DNA of 42,838 bases, taken from NCBI GenBank assembly GCA_030019395.1, contig JASEES010000049.1:1-42838 (forward strand). Direction: 5' to 3'. Positions 36,809 through 42,838 of the stretch are shown here, piece by piece. The notes beneath the pieces were generated by a model. The model was not told the origin of the DNA. It did no database searches and saw nothing but the letters and a program-made list of their open reading frames with translations. Position 1 is the first letter of the stretch, and each line of letters opens with the position of its first letter. This stretch comes from Methanolinea sp. (GTDB lineage: Archaea > Halobacteriota > Methanomicrobia > Methanomicrobiales > Methanospirillaceae). A program made the position numbers and the translations under genes.

Positions 36809-38781
36809 TGTCCATCACCCCTTCTCGAATACATTCTCTCCACCCTGAAGGGGGTAAACGCTTTCCCCCCACCCTGGTAAAATTTCCCAAAAAATTCGAT
36901 GTACTGGAGCCTTATTGCGTGTATCACACCTCCGAGGGCCTGGATGACCACGTTGAACGCCTGGCCTCCAAGGAACACGATGATTGCGGGGACGAGGAGG
37001 AGAGGACCCGCATTCCCCACGATCTGGGCAAGGATATTCACGGTCATCGCAATTCCCCCTGTTGCGAGCGCCAGTGCGAGTATCCTCACGTACGAAAGCC
37101 AGTCACCCAGGAACCCCGTGAGGGAGAAGAAACCCATCGGGCCCCGTGTATAAAAGATCATGGCGATGGAGAGTGCGGCTCCCGCAAGGGCAAGGAAATG
37201 GAGCCACGGGTGTACCGGTGCCCATCCGAAGAATTCTGCAAGAAGAACGCCTGCAGATGGCTGGAGAATGTACCAGATGCCCTGGTCGAATATGCAGGCC
37301 CTGTATCGTTTCTTCCTGAAATTCTGGTAGAATGCGAGCAGGAGGCCGAGGTTTATGTGAACGATACCGAGAATGAGGGAGATCTGGAAAAATGCGATGG
37401 GATCCTTGAGTGGTTCTATCAGCACGAAGGGAGGTGTCATGCCAAAGAACCTCTGGGGAACATCGCCGAACCATCCCCCCTGGATAGCACCAAAAATGAT
37501 TGCGGAAATACCACAGAGAGTCAGGATATAACTCAGGTCACGCATCGTCGTGCTTACCCTGCCCGCACCCCTGTAAATCAGGTAACCGACGAGGGCTATG
37601 AGGATTCCGTATCCTGCGTCACCGAGCATCAGACCGAAGAAGATCAGGAATATCGGGGCAACAAACGGTGTCGGGTCGATCTCATCGTAGCGGGGACGTG
37701 CAAACATCGTGGTCAGGTACTCGAACGGTGCAAGGAACGGGGGGTTTTCGTAATGAACAGGGACTGATGAGTCTTCCGGGTCCGGTTCCTGCACGGAAAC
37801 AAAATGGTGTTCCTCTGTTGCCTCTCCTACTCCTGCCCTGATCTGCGTGAGTGCACTGGCCGGCACGAATCCCTGGATAACCGTCACTTCGCCCGTAACG
37901 CCGCATCGCGTAACGAGGTCGAGTTCTTCACGCCGGATCAGGAGTTCTTCCCGGAGCGCGAGAATATGCGTCTCGTGTTCCCTGCGCAGTGCAGCAAGTT
38001 CCTCCTGCAGCGAGTCCCGCTCTGCTTTGAGTTGTGATATCTCCTCATCCGTTGCTTTCAGCACTTCCCCGGGCAGGCCCTGCCGTGCCTCTATCCGGAT
38101 AGGAGTGATGCCCGGAGACTGGAGAATGGACTCGACAGCCTCTTTTTCTTCTGAAATGCAGGCAACCACGAAGACCGTGACATCTCCCGATTCACGGGAA
38201 TCGACATAGATCTCGTCGCCGCAGGTCTCTGCCAGGCGCGCGATGACTCCCCCTGCAGTCTCCGTTCCTGCGGAGGCTGCATAGATCGAGAGGAAGCGGG
38301 ATTCGCCCAGTGCCGAAAGATCGAAGGGGATGACCTGGAGAAGCTCGAGATCCGATCGTACACGGAACGATTCCCCGAGTCTCTCGTCTTTTTCCATAAG
38401 CAAAGCCCTGATTTCAAGGGCCCGCTCCGTTGTGTTCAGTATACTATCTATCTCTTGCAGGAGCTCTGCCAGGGTCCCTGCAGTGACCGGGTATTTTTCG
38501 TGTCCCCGGGGCGAAACAAGTTCTTTCAGAAAATTTCCCGGGCTGGGCGGGAACTCGTAAAGGGCTTCAAGAACCCGATCGAGCCGGACACGGTATTCCG
38601 CACACCTGTCAGCGAGAAGATCCCGTTCTCCGGCTTCGAGGTGATCCTGGAGGGGAGGATCGAATTCACGGAGGGGAATGACCTCGAGCATCCCCGTTTC
38701 GTGGAGTGCCCCTATCCCTGCACTTCGCCGGGTATTATCGATGCCCAGCGTCACCCTGTACATCCGGGCCGGATAGAACAT
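36805..38781 (-). CDS. atpI: A1Ao ATP synthase subunit I (a-subunit), operon 2
   Basis: The second stator a-subunit, 658 aa: soluble N-terminal half with a coiled coil near residues 255-300 and about eight membrane helices after residue 375. The rotor-facing Arg is in LSYVRILALALATGG near residue 575. ATG 38781 has GGTGA 5 nt upstream and overlaps atpH by 47 nt. The start MFYPARMYRVTLG is typical for the family. Confidence 0.95.
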   Translation of the reverse strand: MFYPARMYRVTLGIDNTRRSAGIGALHETGMLEVIPLREFDPPLQDHLEAGERDLLADRCAEYRVRLDRVLEALYEFPPSPGNFLKELVSPRGHEKYPVTAGTLAELLQEIDSILNTTERALEIRALLMEKDERLGESFRVRSDLELLQVIPFDLSALGESRFLSIYAASAGTETAGGVIARLAETCGDEIYVDSRESGDVTVFVVACISEEKEAVESILQSPGITPIRIEARQGLPGEVLKATDEEISQLKAERDSLQEELAALRREHETHILALREELLIRREELDLVTRCGVTGEVTVIQGFVPASALTQIRAGVGEATEEHHFVSVQEPDPEDSSVPVHYENPPFLAPFEYLTTMFARPRYDEIDPTPFVAPIFLIFFGLMLGDAGYGILIALVGYLIYRGAGRVSTTMRDLSYILTLCGISAIIFGAIQGGWFGDVPQRFFGMTPPFVLIEPLKDPIAFFQISLILGIVHINLGLLLAFYQNFRKKRYRACIFDQGIWYILQPSAGVLLAEFFGWAPVHPWLHFLALAGAALSIAMIFYTRGPMGFFSLTGFLGDWLSYVRILALALATGGIAMTVNILAQIVGNAGPLLLVPAIIVFLGGQAFNVVIQALGGVIHAIRLQYIEFFGKFYQGGGKAFTPFRVERMYSRRGDGQ

Positions 38782-39097
38782 GCGGTTCACCAGTCACAAT
38801 ATCAACGATGCAGCGGGTCGCTTTATCCGCTCTCTTCTTTGCCATTTCCAGGAGAAATTCTGCATCATTGACGGCTTTCTGGATAATCTCCTTTCCCTCT
38901 TTCTCTGCACGTTCGAGTGAGGCTCTTCTCCTGGCATCGCCTTCTCTTTGTGCTTCCGCTATTGCCTGCGAAACCAGGGCATCAGCTGATTCTGCAGCCC
39001 TCGAAAGGATATCTTCAGCTTCCTTTTCGGCCCCGGCAATGATTTCGAGTGCCTTCTCTTCTGCACGTTTCAGACGTCTTATCTCTTCAAGAGCCAT
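38735..39097 (-). CDS. atpH: A1Ao ATP synthase subunit H, operon 2
   Basis: A coiled-coil peripheral-stalk partner of E, 120 aa, Ala/Glu/Lys-rich over the first 90 residues. Its C-terminus overlaps the atpI start by 47 nt, an unusually long overlap. It is the first gene of operon 2. Confidence 0.88.
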   Translation of the reverse strand: MALEEIRRLKRAEEKALEIIAGAEKEAEDILSRAAESADALVSQAIAEAQREGDARRRASLERAEKEGKEIIQKAVNDAEFLLEMAKKRADKATRCIVDIVTGEPHVLSGPDVQGDAGHR

Positions 39098-39349
39098 GGA
39101 ATCCGATGTCTCTGATATGTTGTCATTATCGCAACAACTACTTCAAGGTATCTTTATGGTTGAGAGCCCCGGACGCAGGAGCCCATGCAACGTGATCAGG
39201 GATAGAGGATACCCTGTTATTAGTCTTATGGAAAATGTCCCGGGTCCTTACCGGTGCTGACAGGAGGGTGGATGAAGAAGACTACGCCGGCATGGCGAAT
39301 GGTTTCGAATCCATTATCTTGTGTCCGAGCCTAAAAATTAGGGATATCC
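39098..39349. other. Divergent promoter region of operon 2 and the symporter pair
   Basis: A 252-nt gap between divergent units. On the - strand, ACCATAAAGATAC (39148-39160) may be the operon-2 TATA box. On the + strand, CCTAAAAATTAGGG (39330-39343), a short palindrome, lies just before the small peptide gene. No coding sequence is supported. Confidence 0.35.
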
Positions 39350-39457
39350 ATGCAGGAAGGCTTCCTTTTTACCTTCGCAGTCACCGGTTGCACGGTTGTG
39401 GGGGTCATCTTTCTCCTCATCCTCTGGGGTGTCATTTACGGGAGGATGAATCCATGA
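39350..39457 (+). CDS. 35-aa membrane peptide, symporter small accessory protein
   Basis: A tiny gene encoding one hydrophobic helix (GCTVVGVIFLLILWGVIYG) with a short polar tail ending RMNP. Its stop overlaps the symporter start by 4 nt (ATGA), so the two are translationally coupled. Small single-helix companions in front of sodium/solute symporters are known and annotated as symporter small accessory proteins. The assignment rests on position, size and hydrophobicity. Confidence 0.65.
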   Translation: MQEGFLFTFAVTGCTVVGVIFLLILWGVIYGRMNP

Positions 39458-40950
39458 TCGACCCGGTGGATATGGCAATTGTCATCGTTTATTTCCTCAT
39501 CCTCGTTGGGATCGGGGTCGTGGCATCGAAAAAGATCCACACGATGAACGATTACGTGCTTGCAGGCCGATCCCTCGGTTTCTGGCTCTTCACCATGCTG
39601 ATGATAGGTTCCGTCTGCAGCGGGATGTCGCTGCTCGGTGTTTCGGGCCTGGGATACTCGTACGGATGGCCCACCATCTGGGAACAGATTTTTGTCCCGC
39701 TCTCCATCGCGTTCTGTATCGTCTTTTTTGGGGTAAAGATACACGGCCTGGCACAGGAATGGGGGTACCTCACCATACAGGACTACCTCGCCCACCGCTT
39801 CGGAAGTGAGACTGCATTGAGGTCTCTTTCGGCCGTTTCCGGGATAATCGTCTCGCTGATTTACCTTGCCGGGCAGTACACGGCCGTGAGTATCGTTCTC
39901 ATGTGGCTTTTTGGTCTGCCACATTGGATCGCACTCATTACCGGAGCATGCATCGTGACCATCTATACCGTGATTGGCGGATTGTATGCAGTCACATGGA
40001 CAACCCTCATCCAGGGCCTCATCCTCATTGCCGGCGTCCTCGTCATGGCACCACTCGTGATCATGAAGGCAGGCGGTTTTATGCACATAAACGAAGTCAT
40101 GGCCGCGCAGAACCCGGATTTCATCAGGCTCTGGGTCGATTCCGGTCTTTTTACCCCTGCCTATATCTTCTCTTTCTCCCTTCTCCTGATGGTGGGGCTG
40201 GCGTGTGCTCCTCACGTTATCAATAACGTCCTTGCTGTAAAAAACGCTTCATTCTTCAAGTGGGCACCGCTCGTTGCATTCTGCATCTACGGGCTGGTCA
40301 TGTTCCTTCTCAAATTCGGTGGATTTGCAGGAAGGGTGCTTGTCAGCGAGGGGATAATTACCCTGCCGCCCGTCAAGAATGCAGGGGATTTCGTGTTCAT
40401 TTACGCTATCCAGTCCGCTCTCCCGAATATTGTACTATGGGGGGTTTTTGCCGTTGTCGTCCTTGCCGCCGTCATGTCTACAACGGACCGCCTGATGCTC
40501 ACAATTGGGACGTATTTTTCATGGGACATTTTTAAAAGTCTCATCAAACCGGATGCCACAGACAGGCAGGTAATCCTCGTCAGCAGGGTATCCGTTGCCG
40601 CAGCAGCCATCCTGACAGTGCTGATGGCACTTGACCCGCCTGCAATGCTCGTCTGGCTGATATGGGCAGGTATCGGGATCATGTTCGCCACATTCGCGGT
40701 TCCCCTCCTTGCCGGGCTCTACTGGAAGAGGGCAACGCGGGAAGGTGCGCTGGCCGCAATGGCCCTCGGGCTCGTCACTTCGTGCCTGGCAGGGGGCCTG
40801 ACGTATTTTAAGATCATGCCATTGCCCGTCCATTTCAGTCTTTTCGGGGTTCTCGTTGCCATTGCAGCGATGGTCATCGTAAGCCTCATGACGCCTCCGA
40901 CAAGTCCCCGTGTCCTTGAGGAGACAAAGACGGGTTTTTTCCTGAAATAG
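39454..40950 (+). CDS. Sodium/solute symporter (SSS family)
   Basis: This Na+-coupled transporter is 498 aa with 12-13 hydrophobic helices. The SSS pattern is visible: DYVLAGRSLGFW near residue 30, GSVCSGMSLLGVSGLGY near 52, GQYTAVSI near 137, and SRVSVAAAAILT near 375. GGGAGG lies 8 nt before ATG 39454. The longer frame to 39235 is unsupported. It resembles the pantothenate/proline/carboxylate branch, but the solute cannot be told. It shares its upstream gap with ATP synthase operon 2. Confidence 0.9.
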   Translation: MIDPVDMAIVIVYFLILVGIGVVASKKIHTMNDYVLAGRSLGFWLFTMLMIGSVCSGMSLLGVSGLGYSYGWPTIWEQIFVPLSIAFCIVFFGVKIHGLAQEWGYLTIQDYLAHRFGSETALRSLSAVSGIIVSLIYLAGQYTAVSIVLMWLFGLPHWIALITGACIVTIYTVIGGLYAVTWTTLIQGLILIAGVLVMAPLVIMKAGGFMHINEVMAAQNPDFIRLWVDSGLFTPAYIFSFSLLLMVGLACAPHVINNVLAVKNASFFKWAPLVAFCIYGLVMFLLKFGGFAGRVLVSEGIITLPPVKNAGDFVFIYAIQSALPNIVLWGVFAVVVLAAVMSTTDRLMLTIGTYFSWDIFKSLIKPDATDRQVILVSRVSVAAAAILTVLMALDPPAMLVWLIWAGIGIMFATFAVPLLAGLYWKRATREGALAAMALGLVTSCLAGGLTYFKIMPLPVHFSLFGVLVAIAAMVIVSLMTPPTSPRVLEETKTGFFLK

Positions 40951-41057
40951 GTTTTTTCAGAAAAAAAGGGGTTCCGTGACATGCGCCGGGCATGGACCCC
41001 CCGTTCCCCGATTCATTGCGGGTGGCGCCTTCATTCGCTTTATGCGCGCTTCCCTCC
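40951..41057. other. Gap after the symporter gene
   Basis: A T-run (40952-40957) immediately after the symporter stop, followed by an A-run, is a likely archaeal terminator. The remaining bases hold no gene that I can support. Confidence 0.4.
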
Positions 41058-41120
41058 TTTATAAACATAATAAAGCCTATAAAAGGGTGACAAGATCAAA
41101 AATTATATTAACTATAAAAG
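41058..41120 (+). promoter_or_regulatory. A/T-rich promoter cluster for the structured RNA
   Basis: Three TATA-like boxes on the + strand lie in a sharply A/T-rich tract: TTTATAAA (41058-41065), CCTATAAAAG (41076-41085) and CTATAAAAG (41112-41120). The last would start transcription near 41140 and the others further upstream. No open frame with RBS follows, which fits a non-coding transcript. Confidence 0.6.
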
Positions 41121-41164
41121 CTATATGGGGTATGCCTCAGTGGGGAACTGACTGGGGATACCTG

Positions 41165-41259
41165 CCACAGTGAAATGAGTCCCCGGATCGAAACGGCTCG
41201 AAGGTCCGGGTGACGAAGAAGTCATTCACTGCGGGGCCGAACAAATGTTCAGGTAACAT
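41165..41259 (+). repeat. RNA module copy 1
   Basis: Outer stem 41165-41178 with 41221-41234 (one mismatch, one bulged A). Inner stem CCCGGATC 41182-41189 with GGTCCGGG 41203-41210. Loop AACGGC 41192-41197, tail GGCCG 41235-41239. Spacer hairpin ATGTT/AACAT 41245-41259. Confidence 0.75.
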
Positions 41260-41260
41260 A

Positions 41261-41361
41261 CTGCCGTGATGACTTGAACTCATGGTCCAGAACGGCGAAA
41301 AAGGCCATGAGTGACAAAGAAAGGTCATCATCGGGGCCGTAAGAGTATGTTCAAGGAACAT
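41261..41361 (+). repeat. RNA module copy 2
   Basis: Outer stem CCGTGATGAC (41264-41273) with GGTCATCATCGG (41323-41334), one bulge. Inner stem CTCATGGTC 41279-41287 with GGCCATGAG 41303-41311. Loop AACGGC 41291-41296, tail GGCCG 41335-41339. Spacer hairpin ATGTTC/GAACAT 41347-41361. Confidence 0.75.
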
Positions 41362-41365
41362 GATG

Positions 41366-41458
41366 CTGCAATACCCCGAACCCGTATCTCAAAACGGCGA
41401 AAGAGGTACGGGTGATAAAAACGAGGTATCGCAGGGCCGAACGTGTGTTTCCAGAAAT
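41366..41458 (+). repeat. RNA module copy 3
   Basis: Outer stem CTGCAATACCCC 41366-41377 with GAGGTATCGCAG 41423-41434 (two mismatches). Inner stem CCCGTATCTC 41381-41390 with GAGGTACGGG 41403-41412. Loop AACGGC 41393-41398, tail GGCCG 41435-41439. The following spacer hairpin is weaker, with several G-U pairs. Confidence 0.75.
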
Positions 41459-41574
41459 GTCCTCACGGGGCACCCGTTCCGGACACTATTTTCCCGTTAT
41501 CTGATTGGAAATTTCGTTACAGATCCAAGGTTATCGATGATGGAAAACTTTGAATAAAATACGACCCACAAGGA

Positions 41575-41609
41575 GGCATCCACCCTGTCCGACGGACAGG
41601 GTTTCTGCC
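41575..41609. other. Isolated strong hairpin
   Basis: GGCA (41575-41578) pairs with TGCC (41606-41609), then a symmetric 4x4 internal loop, then a perfect 8-bp stem CCCTGTCC (41583-41590) with GGACAGGG (41594-41601) and loop GAC. It is preceded by AGGAGG (41571-41576), but no start codon follows at SD distance. The role is unknown. The rest of 41491-41743 shows no gene; T-runs near its right end on the - strand may terminate the next gene. Confidence 0.45.
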
Positions 41610-41743
41610 ATGGATTGGAACGTTCAGTCGGTGACTTAGTTGGACACTAATACACCTGCTATAAGATGGAAAGCGCTTATTATTAAACTTTTTGAATCAT
41701 TCCGGGTCAGGGAAAGGGCCCGAGAGGGGAAAAAGGCGATGAT

Positions 41744-42385
41744 TCACCTTCCTTTTGACAGGAGGGCAAGACCCCTTTCAAACTCATCCAGGTATGCCTG
41801 CAGGGAGAGGGAACCTTCAGGGAAAGGGCAGTCCGGGTCGCGGTTTTTTTCGAGAGTGGAAGCAGATGGCAGGAGGAGGTCGAGCATAATCCCTGTTTTC
41901 CGGCTTGCCCTGCACATCGCCTCCCTGAAGGGGCCGATGCAATAAGCCACCCGTTTCCTGTAGATGTCTTTCGTTTTTGTCAGGTATGCTGCAAGGCGGT
42001 AGGTCTCTATCTCGAGGAAAGCCTCGCGTATGGTATTGTCCGTGCATTTCCCGAGCATGTAATGGTAGTGCGCAAAGGGATACATCAGCTCGAGTTCTCT
42101 GGGGACGACACCGCAGGTTCCAAAAACAACGATATGGTAGGTATCTGGGAGAACCCGGGAATCGATGATCCTCTGGAAAAGGCGGTGACTCGGGCTGCTG
42201 CTGTATGGTTTCCTGAGGGCACAGGGGAGAAATATCGCGATCTCTCTTTTTGGTGGAGTGTAGGTGCTGATGATGAAACGGAATGCGTCCTCGAATTCTG
42301 GGAGAAAAAAGGGAGGATCATTTATGATAATGCCATCCCGGGTAAGATGAGAATCATCCTGTTCCTTTATACCGCCGCCTGTCAT
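41744..42385 (-). CDS. DUF5591-domain protein (archaeosine-synthase-like)
   Basis: A 213-aa protein with the DUF5591 pattern found in ArcS-type archaeosine synthases: LRKPYSSSPSHRLF near residue 58 and GVVPRELELMYPFAHYHY near residues 92-109. Stand-alone, without the TGT-like or PUA domains, it is probably not a full ArcS, and its reaction is unknown. Usual DUF5591 proteins read AHYDIPVTG here; this one has AHYHYMLGK. ATG 42385 has a TATA box (TTTAAAAAATATT, 42401-42413) about 22 nt upstream, which fits a leaderless mRNA. Confidence 0.65.
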   Translation of the reverse strand: MTGGGIKEQDDSHLTRDGIIINDPPFFLPEFEDAFRFIISTYTPPKREIAIFLPCALRKPYSSSPSHRLFQRIIDSRVLPDTYHIVVFGTCGVVPRELELMYPFAHYHYMLGKCTDNTIREAFLEIETYRLAAYLTKTKDIYRKRVAYCIGPFREAMCRASRKTGIMLDLLLPSASTLEKNRDPDCPFPEGSLSLQAYLDEFERGLALLSKGR

Positions 42386-42400
42386 CGTATCATGCCGGAC

Positions 42401-42413
42401 AATATTTTTTAAA
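42401..42413 (-). promoter_or_regulatory. TATA box for the DUF5591 gene
   Basis: TTTAAAAAATATT on the - strand, centred about 22 nt upstream of ATG 42385. Confidence 0.5.
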
Positions 42414-42473
42414 GGTTCTCCCTCCTGATTCTGCTAATTGAACCCGTCCCCGGATGAACCACGAGCAGCCGTT

Positions 42474-42838
42474 TTACTGGTACCGGTTGAACCCCTGGGC
42501 TATCAGGTCGGAAAGCCACCGATCGAGGAATGCCGATAATTCGTTACGGACAGCAAGGTTCACCTTCCCTGGTGCGGGGTAGACGACCTTTTTGGTCTCG
42601 CGTGAAAGGCAGACCAGTGGTTCTGCAGTCTCTTCTCCATGGTCGACACGTACCTCGATGTCCGGGTCTGCAACCATCAGTCCATCGACAACAGGGTTCT
42701 GGGAGAGTGCATACGTGTCCGGGGAGAGCCTGTCAATGCAGAGCGGCACGTAGGGAGGATTTTCGATAACTGCATACTGTTTCACGTCGAGGATTCCCAT
42801 CTTTTTCATTTTCTGGTATATGGATCGGTAAATATCGG
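42474..42838 (-). CDS. Unknown protein, 5' end beyond the window
   Basis: The frame reads from ATG 42809 (111 aa) but stays open to the window edge (preceding residues DIYRSIYQK, continuous with a helix), so the real start may lie outside. It contains PPYVPLCIDRL, MVADPDIEVRVDH and a VYPAPGKVN segment near the C-terminus, followed by an amphipathic helix. I have an uncertain memory of this pattern as DUF6908, often on mobile elements. No catalytic motif is recognised. Confidence 0.6.
   Translation of the reverse strand, partial: DIYRSIYQKMKKMGILDVKQYAVIENPPYVPLCIDRLSPDTYALSQNPVVDGLMVADPDIEVRVDHGEETAEPLVCLSRETKKVVYPAPGKVNLAVRNELSAFLDRWLSDLIAQGFNRYQ

Larger units (their letters stand above)
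41129..41490 (+). ncRNA. Tandem triple pseudoknot RNA, unknown class
   Basis: A leader hairpin (GGTAT 41129-41133 with ATACC 41158-41162, enclosing TCAGT/ACTGA) is followed by three copies of one module. Each has an outer stem of 10-13 bp, an A-rich 3' internal loop (TGACGAAGAA, TGACAAAGAAA, TGATAAAAAC), an inner stem of 8-10 bp, an apical loop with AACGGC, and a 3' GGCCG that can pair with the loop CGGC. A short spacer hairpin follows each. Stem sequences differ between copies but pairing is kept, including G-U for A-U/G-C changes, so structure is under selection. ACGGG/CCCGT (41465-41477) and a TTTT (41489-41492) may mark the 3' end. A-rich loops and the promoters indicate the + strand. I do not recognise it. 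Confidence 0.75.

Noticed and set aside
41165-41441. CRISPR array
   Set aside because: The period is about 100 nt, only short loop elements are identical, and the stems vary in a pairing-conserving way; no direct repeats of 25-37 nt with unique spacers.
41165-41441. H/ACA or C/D guide RNA, or guanidine-II, c-di-GMP or twister RNA
   Set aside because: No ACA box at the right distance, no C/D box pairs in order, and the conserved loop and tail do not match the consensus of these classes as I know them.
41360-41557. 65-aa open frame in the tandem RNA region
   Set aside because: It overlaps the third structured module; no SD, and the base-pairing constraint explains the sequence better.

Overview
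The window looks like a chromosomal segment of a GC-rich methanogenic archaeon, most likely of class Methanomicrobia and probably order Methanomicrobiales. The grounds are archaeal TATA-box promoters with several apparently leaderless starts, GGAGG-type ribosome binding sites, two A1Ao ATP synthase operons in the HIKECFABD(G) order known from Methanosarcina, a complete Ech-type hydrogenase, an archaeal pyrBI pair and a DUF5591 (archaeosine-synthase-like) protein. The taxonomic call is inference; no rRNA gene or methanogenesis marker is present.

Layout. 1-3.5 kb: most of a CobN-type cobaltochelatase (+). 3.8-5.2 kb: pyrB-pyrI (-). 5.3-8.9 kb: an Rsm22-family methyltransferase (-) divergent from an ADP-forming acyl-CoA synthetase (+). 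9.4-12.7 kb: an operon of an HTH-FHA regulator and a transmembrane Ser/Thr kinase (-), divergent from an endonuclease V homologue (+) with altered active-site residues. 13.5-18.6 kb: echABCDEF (-), with both NiFe-binding motifs of the large subunit intact. 19.5-28.2 kb: ATP synthase operon 1 (-). 28.4-29.3 kb: tandem UspA protein (+). 29.3-39.1 kb: ATP synthase operon 2 (-). 39.35-40.95 kb: a 35-aa membrane peptide overlapping a sodium/solute symporter (+). 41.1-41.5 kb: an apparently independent structured RNA (+). 41.7-42.8 kb: a DUF5591 protein and a 5'-truncated unknown gene (-).

How the genes fit together. From 13.5 to 41 kb the segment is a bioenergetic island. Ech couples ferredoxin and H2 to ion translocation. 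Two complete rotary ATP synthases sit back to back with different rotors. Operon 1 has a 72-aa single-hairpin proteolipid with its own internal promoter. Operon 2 has a 481-aa proteolipid of six 80-residue hairpins, of which the first has lost both the Gln and the Glu ion ligands. Operon 2 also has a subunit C with an N-terminal membrane anchor and a 54-aa AhaG-like membrane protein that operon 1 lacks. A Na+-type symporter lies next to operon 2. The two machines probably differ in ion-to-ATP ratio, ion, or direction of use, but this is not shown by sequence alone.

The most novel non-coding element is at about 41129-41490: three tandem copies (period 99-102 nt) of a two-stem module whose stems differ in sequence but keep pairing. 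Each has an apical AACGGC loop and a 3' GGCCG that can pair to form a pseudoknot. I do not recognise it as a known RNA class.
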